In this document: piece by piece, positions 1 through 6,222 of the stretch
Position numbering within the stretch: position 1 is the stretch's first letter
Layout of the letters: the number at the start of each line of letters is the position of its first letter
DNA from: Planctomycetota bacterium
GTDB lineage: Bacteria > Planctomycetota > Phycisphaerae > UBA1845 > CAIVHJ01
Direction: 5' to 3'
Assembly: GCA_022565195.1 (NCBI GenBank)
Contig: JADFJZ010000099.1
Span: 1 to 6,222, forward strand
DNA length: 6,222 nucleotides
The notes under the pieces: generated by a model
The model's database searches: none
What the model saw: the letters and a program-made list of their open reading frames with translations, nothing else
Told to the model about the DNA's origin: nothing
Translations under genes and position numbers: made by a program

Positions 1-485
1 ACCAGTAGTTTACAAGTGATTTTGCCCTGATTCGTAGAAACTTGTAGATGGTCGCCCTCGTTTGTCCAATCCTCGACCGAGGTCTTATATCGCACATCCT
101 GCCCGGCCAGGTAGCTCTGGAGCAGGCCGGCGACATCGACCGTGCCGTCCTGCGGGCACCACAGGCCGCTGCCCTGCGCCCGGCGGAAATACTCCTGCAC
201 GTCATCGTCGCCCCGGCCCATGACCATTAAGCCTCGCTGCTCGTACTCCGCGAGTTCGCCCCGCCGCAGGAACCGTGCGCCGTCGCTGAGCAGTTGCTGC
301 AGCGCGGGCTCATCGGCATGTTCACGAATGATCGCCGCATTGCGGCCGGATGAATGCACGCCGGCCGTCTCTTCCTGCTCCACGATCAGCACGCCGAGGT
401 TGGCGCGCTTGGCCAGGTGATACGCCGTCGCCGCGCCGGCCATTCCGGCCCCGACAATCAGGATGTCTGTGTCTACCTTCGTCAC
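1..485 (-). CDS. FAD-dependent oxidoreductase, DAO family, N-terminal part (runs off left edge)
   Basis: About 161 codons are visible; the C-terminal part lies beyond the left edge. The N-terminus is a Rossmann fold: a beta strand (DILIV), the dinucleotide-binding GAGMAG at residues 12-17, and the acidic residue E36 ending the second strand (VLIVEQE), which normally contacts the FAD ribose. HSSGRNAAIIR (44-54) matches the FAD-contacting H[ST][ST]GR[SN] stretch of D-arginine dehydrogenase-like and related amine or hydroxyacid oxidases. A later stretch, GLWCPQDGTVDVAGLLQSYL, is the substrate-domain entry typical of the DAO family. The expected reaction is oxidation of an amino acid, amine or hydroxyacid with FAD as acceptor; the substrate cannot be told. 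The start chosen is GTG at 485-483, just ahead of the first strand. No good ribosome binding site is seen, and an in-frame TTG lies 21 bases upstream. The stretch between residues about 100 and 108 looks short for the family. Confidence 0.85.
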   Translation of the reverse strand, partial: MTKVDTDILIVGAGMAGAATAYHLAKRANLGVLIVEQEETAGVHSSGRNAAIIREHADEPALQQLLSDGARFLRRGELAEYEQRGLMVMGRGDDDVQEYFRRAQGSGLWCPQDGTVDVAGLLQSYLAGQDVRYKTSVEDWTNEGDHLQVSTNQGKITCKLL

Positions 486-555
486 TTCGTCATATTCTTG
501 TAGCAACGCGTCCGTAAACAAACAGGCAAAGAACCTGCGAGTCAGCGATTCACAC

Positions 556-644
556 GGAGCCGCGGGCTTCAGCCCGGGCGGTCTTGCTGGCGAGGGGAAC
601 GTCTCACTGCGTCAACGTCCGCGCAGGCTGAAGCCTGCGGCTCC
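556..644. repeat. REP-like inverted repeat: two 26-bp arms, each itself a hairpin
   Basis: The arms 556-581 and 619-644 are inverted copies matching at 23 of 26 positions, separated by 37 bases. Each arm also folds on itself with a 4-base loop: cgggc-ttca-gcccg in the left arm, gcaggc-tgaa-gcctgc in the right. Two of the three differences between arms are paired A/T-to-G/C changes that keep the small hairpin intact. The element sits between the anti-sigma gene and the oxidoreductase gene and is too short to encode anything. It resembles dispersed palindromic repeats (REP/REPIN type) of GC-rich genomes. It could also impede transcription from either side, although no T-tract follows. Confidence 0.7.
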
Positions 645-690
645 TTGAAGTTGCGCATTGCGTGGCAACAACCGGCTTCGTCGAGCAGTT

Positions 691-718
691 ATGATAGATG
701 CACAGGAGTTTTTTGCAA
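691..718 (-). promoter_or_regulatory. possible sigma-70-type promoter for the oxidoreductase gene
   Basis: Read on the minus strand, TTGCAA (718-713) and TATCAT (696-691) are 16 bases apart, close to the -35 and -10 consensus. The site lies just after the anti-sigma stop and points toward the oxidoreductase. It would give a leader of roughly 200 bases containing the 556-644 repeat. Promoters in such lineages are poorly characterised and a match this size can occur by chance. Confidence 0.25.
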
Positions 719-738
719 TATCGAAGGATTACGCACAT

Positions 739-1608
739 TCACCCGTCGTGGGTGTGGTGGTGGTCTTGATTTGTCGTGGGCTGCTTGCCGTCGCCTCTGA
801 AGTATTGCGGCGCGAGCTTCTGCATGACGGCCGGCAATTCCGTGGCAGCGTCAAGCCGGCTCAACACGCAGTGGCACGTCGTCGGGCCGGTCAAGTGGAC
901 CAGCTTCCAGTCTCCCACCGCGACCTCGTGGCCTCGATGTTGGCCGATCACGCAGGCGTAGTCTTTGTGCGTGCCGAAGTGCTCGCGCTCGACGGGCGGA
1001 TGGAAGATCGCTGCCAAGAGTTCGCCATCGCGGGAATACCGAGCAGCCACGCCGGGATGCGCGCCGAATCGCAGGACGAAGACTTGTTTGAGGTCGAAAC
1101 CGCCGGGGAGTGTTTCGGGCAGGTCGAAACTCAAACCCGCGCCCCGCTTCCTGGCCTGCATGACCGAGACCTGTCGCGCGCCATAGCGGGTGAGAAATTT
1201 CTGGAACGCGCGATCGGCATCGAGCGGCAGGGCATCGAGCAGAACGCTGAAATCCACCGATGCCGCCGAGGCCTCGGCGCCTCCGCCGATCCATGAGGCC
1301 GCAAAAATTCCCGCGCCGATCACGAACAGGATGCTGGCCGCCATGGCCGGCGGCCTCTGGAAAATGCGCCACGGCAGCCGGCGCGAACGATGCTGATCAA
1401 GTCGCGCCTCGATCGAAGTCCACAATTTCTCCGGCACGGGCACATCCGCCTGAGGTACGAGGGCGGATACCGTTTCGGTCATCTGAGCGAGTTCGTCGGC
1501 GCAGCGCCGGCAATTCGCCAAGTGTGCTTCGATCGCGGCGCGCTCACCGGGCGCCATGGTTTTGTCCAGGTACGGGCCGAGTTGGGGTTGGGCGGTCTTG
1601 CAATCCAT
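739..1608 (-). CDS. membrane-anchored zinc-finger (ZAS) anti-sigma factor
   Basis: The 289-residue product should bind the neighbouring ECF sigma factor at the inner membrane and release it on an outside signal. The N-terminal domain carries the ZAS pattern: C3, then H29-x3-C33-x2-C36 (HLANCRRC). A basic stretch (RRLPWR, about 76-81) precedes one membrane helix (about 89-107). The remaining roughly 180 residues would lie outside the cytoplasm. That part is unusual in possible metal or thiol ligands: C219, H224, H227, a Cys-His-Cys motif at 245-247, and a tail with H283-H285 and H287. The start is ATG at 1608-1606, because GAGG at 1618-1615 sits 6 bases ahead and it puts the first Cys near the N-terminus as in the family. 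A second ATG (1620) directly abuts the sigma stop codon and would add four residues. Identity as an anti-sigma factor is firm; metal sensing is inference. Confidence 0.88.
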   Translation of the reverse strand: MDCKTAQPQLGPYLDKTMAPGERAAIEAHLANCRRCADELAQMTETVSALVPQADVPVPEKLWTSIEARLDQHRSRRLPWRIFQRPPAMAASILFVIGAGIFAASWIGGGAEASAASVDFSVLLDALPLDADRAFQKFLTRYGARQVSVMQARKRGAGLSFDLPETLPGGFDLKQVFVLRFGAHPGVAARYSRDGELLAAIFHPPVEREHFGTHKDYACVIGQHRGHEVAVGDWKLVHLTGPTTCHCVLSRLDAATELPAVMQKLAPQYFRGDGKQPTTNQDHHHTHDG

Positions 1609-1614
1609 GTCTGG

Positions 1615-1618
1615 CCTC
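1615..1618 (-). promoter_or_regulatory. ribosome binding site deciding the anti-sigma start
   Basis: GAGG on the minus strand lies 6 bases before ATG 1608-1606, an ideal spacing. The alternative ATG at 1620-1618 immediately follows the sigma stop TAA (1623-1621) and has no recognisable Shine-Dalgarno sequence. The layout suggests translational coupling of the pair. Confidence 0.6.
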
Positions 1619-1620
1619 AT

Positions 1621-2256
1621 TTACCAGCGAAGTGAATCGAATTCAGTTCCGGCGCCATGCCTGCCTGCGGGGACTTCCGTTTCCCGCTTATTTGGATGCT
1701 CAGCCGTCGTGTTTTCTTCCGACGGGCCATAACTTGCCGAAAGGCGGTCTTTCAACTTCTGTCTGGCCCGGTTGAGTCGGGATGCGACCGTGCCTTCGGC
1801 ACATTCGAGAACTTCGGCGATTTCTTGATAACTGTGCCCTTCGTGGTAGCGCAGCAGCAGAATGGCCTGCTCGTCCGCATCGAGGGCGGCCAGCGCGCCC
1901 CGCACGTCAATTCGGGTTATGTGACGCTGGTCGTTGCTGCTCGCCCGGGCGGTCTGGCGGACGATGTCCAGCTTCTCCCGGCCGGTGCGGGCCCGGCGCA
2001 GAAATTGCAAGGCCAGGTTGACGGCGATGCGGTAGACCCAGGTGGCCAGGGACGAGCGCCCGTCGAACTGCTCGATTTGAGTGAAAACCCGGACATACGC
2101 ATCTTGAGTGAGGTCGAAGGCGTCATCCGCGTTGCGTGTCATCCGCAGCATGAGTCGATAGATATTCTCGGACGTGAGATCGTACAGTTGCCTCTGGGCG
2201 GATCGATCCTGCCGCCGACAAGCTTCAACCAGTTCTCGCTCGATGTCGGACTTCAC
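1621..2256 (-). CDS. ECF-type RNA polymerase sigma factor
   Basis: The 211-residue product has the two-domain layout of extracytoplasmic-function sigma factors. Sigma region 2 spans about 18-90, with DLTQDAYVRVF (48-58) in the -10-recognition/core-binding part and RSSLATWVYRIAVNLALQFLRR (67-88) following. Sigma region 4 spans about 118-172, with the helix-turn-helix SYQEIAEVLECAEGTVASRLNRAR (142-165) for -35 recognition. A further tail of about 38 residues extends past region 4; it is polar, has no Cys, and I do not recognise it. The reading frame is open to 2367, but GTG 2256-2254 is preferred: AAGG and GAGG (2270-2262) lie just upstream, and the extra N-terminal residues are Arg-rich, unlike the family, and encoded by the leader inverted repeat. 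The anti-sigma gene follows directly, which implies co-expression and control by that partner. Autoregulation is likely by analogy, but no ECF-type promoter could be pinned down. Confidence 0.9.
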   Translation of the reverse strand: MKSDIERELVEACRRQDRSAQRQLYDLTSENIYRLMLRMTRNADDAFDLTQDAYVRVFTQIEQFDGRSSLATWVYRIAVNLALQFLRRARTGREKLDIVRQTARASSNDQRHITRIDVRGALAALDADEQAILLLRYHEGHSYQEIAEVLECAEGTVASRLNRARQKLKDRLSASYGPSEENTTAEHPNKRETEVPAGRHGAGTEFDSLRW

Positions 2257-2261
2257 GCGTA

Positions 2262-2270
2262 CCTCACCTT
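2262..2270 (-). promoter_or_regulatory. ribosome binding site deciding the sigma-factor start
   Basis: Read on the minus strand this is AAGGTGAGG, with GAGG ending 5 bases before GTG 2256-2254. It supports the GTG start over the longer open frame that begins at 2367. Confidence 0.65.
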
Positions 2271-2281
2271 CGATTCTGATC

Positions 2282-2345
2282 GCAAAACCGCACTTTCTGC
2301 GAAGACGCAAGTGGCAGACCCGGTTTCGACGAAATGCGGTTTTGC
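2282..2345. promoter_or_regulatory. long inverted repeat in the sigma-gene leader
   Basis: The arms gcaaaaccgca (2282-2292) and tgcggttttgc (2335-2345) are perfect 11-bp complements. Inside them tttc (2294-2297) pairs with gaaa (2331-2334) across one bulged base, giving about 15 pairs closing a 33-base loop. The structure begins 26 bases upstream of the sigma start codon, so a transcript of the sigma gene starting further upstream would carry it. It could act as an RNA leader structure or as a bipartite protein site. There is no T-tract, so a simple terminator is unlikely. Confidence 0.6.
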
Positions 2346-2380
2346 TGCCCAGCGGGCTGGACTGCAATCGGATTGTCTGT

Positions 2381-2411
2381 AGAATTCATTCATATTCATG
2401 GAAGAATTCAT
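2381..2411. promoter_or_regulatory. repeated AGAATTCAT motif in the divergent control region
   Basis: AGAATTCAT occurs at 2381-2389 and 2403-2411, exactly 22 bp apart (about two DNA turns). A shorter copy, ATTCAT, lies between them at 2394-2399. The AT-rich cluster stands out from GC-rich surroundings and sits between the divergent sigma and secreted metal-binding protein genes. A regulator-binding site for either gene is plausible; the protein is unknown. Confidence 0.4.
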
Positions 2412-2514
2412 GCGGTTCAGGCATCTCTTGTATGTCGTGCCCAGGCTGCTCAGAGTCTATTTCGGCGACTGCGTGACTGTGTAACGAGGATTATAACGTG
2501 GAAATGACGAATTT

Positions 2515-2519
2515 GGAGG
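2515..2519 (+). promoter_or_regulatory. ribosome binding site for the triple-module secreted protein
   Basis: GGAGG lies 8 bases before ATG 2528. A competing GAGG at 2486-2489 lies 8 bases before the in-frame GTG 2498, so two initiation sites are possible. The signal-peptide layout favours 2528. Confidence 0.6.
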
Positions 2520-2527
2520 TTTGGAAA

Positions 2528-3238
2528 ATGAAACGATCAAATTGGGTAATTGTCGGTGCGGCTGTTTTCACTCTGGGGACGGGGATTAGTGTCTCGCTGG
2601 CTCAGCATGGCCCGGGTGCGTCCGCCAAGGCAGCGGCGCTCCCGAATTGCCCGGTGATGGATGAGCCGATCGACTTCACCGTCAGTACGGCGACCGACGC
2701 CGGGCCGGTGTTTTTCTGCTGCGAGGGCTGCATCGAGAAGTACAACAAGAATCCCGAGAAGTACGCCGAGAAGACCACCGCGCAGCGGGCTGCCCTGAAG
2801 GATCGGCCGAAGATTCAGGTTGCCTGCCCAATCACCAAGAAGGCCATCGATCCGAAAGTGTTCATCGAGCATGAAGGCCAAAAGGTTGCCTTCTGCTGCA
2901 AGGGTTGCGTCGGCAAGTTCCAAAGCGATCCGAGCAAGTACCAGGCTGCACTGGCCAACAGCTATACGTACCAGACCAAGTGCCCTGTAATGAACGAGGA
3001 AATCGATCCGGCCTCATTCTCGGTGTTGCCGACCGGGCAGAAGATCTACTATTGCTGCGACGGTTGCAATGAGAAATTGGTAAAGAATCCGGCCAAGTAT
3101 GCTGCCAAGCTGGCTTCTCAGGGCGTGAACATCGACGTCAAGAAGATCCTCGCAGCCGGCAAAAAGGATACTAAGGATGCCAAGGACGACGGGCACGGTC
3201 ATGACGATGATCACAGCGGTCATGACCACGGCGGGTAG
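2528..3238 (+). CDS. secreted protein with three tandem TRASH/YHS-like Cys modules and a His-rich tail
   Basis: The 236-residue product begins with a signal peptide (KR, hydrophobic 7-25, likely cleavage near SLA-QHG). Three modules follow, each opening with CP[VI] and closing with a C-C-x-G-C cluster: C41 with C64/C65/C68, C100 with C123/C124/C127, and C152 with C176/C177/C180. The spacing C-x22/23-C-x3-C fits the metallochaperone-like TRASH pattern or the related YHS family, which bind soft metals such as copper. Each module ends in a NP/DP-x-KY stretch (NPEKY, DPSKY, NPAKY). The last 25 residues are Lys/Asp then His/Asp rich (GHGHDDDHSGHDHGG), a second likely metal-binding site. The start is ATG 2528, with GGAGG 8 bases upstream; a GTG at 2498, also with a GAGG, would put ten residues ahead of the signal peptide. 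The role is probably extracytoplasmic metal binding or delivery; copper is inferred, not shown. Confidence 0.85.
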   Translation: MKRSNWVIVGAAVFTLGTGISVSLAQHGPGASAKAAALPNCPVMDEPIDFTVSTATDAGPVFFCCEGCIEKYNKNPEKYAEKTTAQRAALKDRPKIQVACPITKKAIDPKVFIEHEGQKVAFCCKGCVGKFQSDPSKYQAALANSYTYQTKCPVMNEEIDPASFSVLPTGQKIYYCCDGCNEKLVKNPAKYAAKLASQGVNIDVKKILAAGKKDTKDAKDDGHGHDDDHSGHDHGG

Positions 3239-3293
3239 TCCGCTTCGCGTCGGTTTCCCACCGGCTGCGGAATAGTGAACTTCACGAGAAACC

Positions 3294-3334
3294 GGCGTTG
3301 CCGGGGCGGAGTGCCCCGGCAGCGCCGTCTTTTT
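3294..3334 (+). terminator. strong rho-independent terminator
   Basis: The arms 3294-3307 and 3313-3326 form a 14-bp GC-rich stem with one T-G wobble and a 5-base loop (ggagt). One more C-G pair (3293 with 3327) can extend it. TCTTTTT (3328-3334) follows immediately. It ends the transcript of the triple-module gene, 55 bases past its stop codon. The next plus-strand gene starts 18 bases after the T-tract, so that gene needs read-through or a promoter within or before the hairpin. Confidence 0.88.
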
Positions 3335-3351
3335 AATCGAGGCGCGAAGCA

Positions 3352-4161
3352 GTGAGATTGGCAGATCCGATCGGACAAGCGATTGCCGGATTTCGCTGGG
3401 GGATCTTGGCACGGATGGCGCTTGCGACGGCGATCGTGGCGCTTGCGCCCCGCAGCGCCCAGGCCCAGGAAATCAACAAGATGTGCCCGGTCATGACCGA
3501 GGAGGAAGTGGACCCGGAGATGACCATCACATTTCGCGGCAAGACGGTGGCGTTCTGCTGCGACACATGCATCAAGAAGTTCAGGGCCAATCCCGACAGG
3601 TACCTGCCGCGACTGCCGCAGTTCGCCTCTGCGCCAGCCTCGGATGTCGGTGATCCCGATCATGCGGCTGACAAACCTGAGGCTGCGGAACACAGCCATG
3701 GCGAGGGCGTCGAGCCTTCCGGCGATGAGCGTTCGCCGTGGTGGGGGCGTGTGCATCCCGTCCTCGTACATTTTCCGCTGGCGGGGATGCCGCTGGCCTT
3801 GCTGGGGTTTCTGGCTTGGATTCGGCGCGGGAGCGAGTCGTTCGCCAAGGCAGACGTCGCGCCGCTGCTCGCTGCCACCGTGGCTTCAATCCTGGCGGTC
3901 AATTCCGGCAAGACACTCGAAGACGCGACGCGGTTCAGCGTGTCAATGCGGGAAATCGTTCAAGATCACGAGTGGTACTCAGAGCGGATCATGGTGCTGG
4001 CTATCGCGCTGTCGGTGCTGCGGATCTGGCGCTGGAATCGCATGACGGGCAAGTGGCGGTGGGTGTATGGCGGCGGCCTTTTGCTCGTCTGCGGGATGCT
4101 CGGGTATACGGGCTTCCTCGGCGGCAGTTTGGTTTTCGGACCCGATCACTTGAAGTGGTGA
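3352..4161 (+). CDS. TRASH/YHS-like Cys module fused to a DUF2231 membrane domain
   Basis: The 269-residue product starts with a signal or anchor segment (about 16-38, ending in the cleavage-like AQA-Q). A Cys module follows, of the same kind as in the upstream gene: C45 in MCPVMTEEEVDP, then FCCDTC with C69/C70/C73, and NPDRYLP. A polar linker holds H104, H114 and H116. The second half has the DUF2231 signature WGRVHPVLVHFPLAGMPLAL (131-150, H135 and H140) and about four membrane helices (134-157, 168-184, 212-226, 236-261), with DHEWYSER before the third and a GGSLVFG end. DUF2231 proteins are membrane proteins of unsettled function, sometimes near redox or metal genes. The fusion would hold a metal-binding module at the outer membrane face. 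The start is GTG 3352, with GAGG (3339-3342) 9 bases upstream. The close terminator makes the source of its transcript unclear. Confidence 0.85.
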   Translation: MRLADPIGQAIAGFRWGILARMALATAIVALAPRSAQAQEINKMCPVMTEEEVDPEMTITFRGKTVAFCCDTCIKKFRANPDRYLPRLPQFASAPASDVGDPDHAADKPEAAEHSHGEGVEPSGDERSPWWGRVHPVLVHFPLAGMPLALLGFLAWIRRGSESFAKADVAPLLAATVASILAVNSGKTLEDATRFSVSMREIVQDHEWYSERIMVLAIALSVLRIWRWNRMTGKWRWVYGGGLLLVCGMLGYTGFLGGSLVFGPDHLKW

Positions 4162-4179
4162 ACGGCAGTTTCGCGAAGA

Positions 4180-4247
4180 GGCAAGCCGTGCGGCGGCGCG
4201 TGTACGCCATGCGTGTCGGCTGCTAAACGGCAAGCCGTGCGGCGGCG
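4180..4247. repeat. 19-bp perfect direct repeat
   Basis: ggcaagccgtgcggcggcg occurs at 4180-4198 and again at 4229-4247, a 49-bp period. The second copy overlaps the left arm and loop of the inverted repeat at 4220-4275. It lies in the non-coding spacer after the DUF2231-fusion gene. It looks like part of a dispersed palindromic repeat element rather than a gene. Confidence 0.75.
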
Positions 4248-4275
4248 TGTTGGCCCTGGCTTGGCCGTTTAGCAG
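4220..4275. repeat. inverted repeat with 17-bp stem (REP-like or terminator-like)
   Basis: ctgctaaacggcaagcc (4220-4236) and ggcttggccgtttagcag (4258-4275) are complementary over 17 pairs with one bulged base, closing a 21-base loop rich in GC. No T-tract directly follows the right arm; TTTT appears only about 15 bases later. It may slow or end transcription of the preceding gene, or be a mobile palindromic element; it could do both. Confidence 0.65.
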
Positions 4276-4335
4276 ACGCGACGTGTTGGGTTTTGCTCTC
4301 AGGTTGTAGACAATTTGCTTGGAAGGATATCCCGT

Positions 4336-4515
4336 ATGAAGAAGCGAATCAGACACACACTGTTTGCATTGCTCGGCGTCCCGATGCTCCTGCAGGTCGG
4401 CTGTTTCAGCGCCGCCGACTTCCAGGCCATCGCTGAAGGGCAGTTCATCATGTTCGTCAACGCCCTGATCAACTCGGTGACCAGCGACGTTCTCCGCGGC
4501 GCCATCGGCGGCTGA
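4336..4515 (+). CDS. short secreted lipoprotein-like protein, 59 residues, unknown function
   Basis: I do not recognise the family. The product begins MKKRIRH, then a hydrophobic stretch (8-22) ending LLQVGC, which looks like a lipobox with Cys23, though Q instead of L at -3 is atypical. The mature part would be about 37 residues, with no further Cys and no obvious motif. It is amphipathic, with a helix-prone hydrophobic part (FIMFVNALINSVT), and ends in RGAIGG. The start is ATG 4336, with AAGGA (4323-4327) 8 bases upstream; an ATG-less extension to 4315 (TTG) is less likely because it puts residues ahead of the basic n-region. It stands alone between a repeat-rich spacer and the DUF255 gene, 60 bases from the latter, so the two may share a transcript. 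Confidence 0.6.
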   Translation: MKKRIRHTLFALLGVPMLLQVGCFSAADFQAIAEGQFIMFVNALINSVTSDVLRGAIGG

Positions 4516-4575
4516 GCGGAAGCTCGCTGCTCGGTTAGGTTTTCTCTGCTGGAAAAGTGGGTCAAACACGTTAAT

Positions 4576-6222
<1,647 letters not shown>

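Noticed and set aside
658..1296. 212-codon plus-strand frame opposite the anti-sigma gene
   Set aside because: It is antisense to the ZAS anti-sigma gene, has no recognisable motif, and starts within spacer sequence without a ribosome binding site.
2257..2367. 37-residue N-terminal extension of the sigma factor
   Set aside because: The residues are Arg-rich and unlike the family, the DNA is a long inverted repeat, and the GTG at 2256 has a strong ribosome binding site.
1657..2382. 241-codon plus-strand frame opposite the sigma gene
   Set aside because: It is the antisense shadow of a clear ECF sigma factor; no domain or ribosome binding site supports it.
2428..2497. Promoter for the triple-module gene (TTGTAT at 2428-2433, TATAAC at 2493-2497 region)
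   Set aside because: No -35/-10 pair with acceptable spacing could be found, so no promoter is claimed.
4321..4328. 8-bp palindrome ggatatcc neighbourhood at the small-gene ribosome binding site
   Set aside because: An 8-bp palindrome is expected by chance and overlaps the ribosome binding site; no partner site was seen.

Overview
The window looks like chromosomal DNA of a GC-rich, Gram-negative-type bacterium. The mix of an ECF sigma factor with a membrane zinc-finger anti-sigma factor, small secreted CP[VI]...FCCxGC metal-binding proteins, a DUF2231 membrane protein, an exported DUF255 protein and hairpin-forming intergenic repeats is what I would expect from Planctomycetota or a related environmental lineage. 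That placement is inference. No rRNA, tRNA, CRISPR array, phage or transposase gene was seen.

Left part, minus strand: 1-485 is the N-terminal part of a FAD-dependent (DAO-family) oxidoreductase that runs off the left edge. Upstream of it (486-738) lie a hairpin-forming inverted repeat (556-644) and a possible minus-strand promoter. Positions 739-1608 and 1621-2256 hold a compact regulatory pair, read right to left: an ECF sigma factor followed at once by its membrane-bound anti-sigma factor, whose outer part carries a Cys-His-Cys motif and a His-rich tail.

Centre: 2257-2527 is a divergent control region. It has a long inverted repeat in the sigma-gene leader and a 9-bp sequence repeated 22 bp apart. 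To the right, on the plus strand, 2528-3238 encodes a secreted protein with three tandem TRASH/YHS-like Cys modules and a His/Asp-rich tail. A strong rho-independent terminator (3294-3334) follows, then 3352-4161, a membrane protein with a fourth module of the same kind fused to DUF2231.

Right part, plus strand: a repeat-rich spacer (4162-4335), a 59-residue predicted lipoprotein-like peptide (4336-4515), and an exported DUF255/YyaL-type protein with a thioredoxin-like ACHWC site (4576 to the right edge, incomplete).

Working model (inference): the sigma/anti-sigma pair senses a metal, plausibly copper, or thiol stress outside the cytoplasm and may control the adjacent divergent genes, whose products would bind metal outside the cytoplasm. 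Nothing in the sequence proves the metal or the regulatory link.
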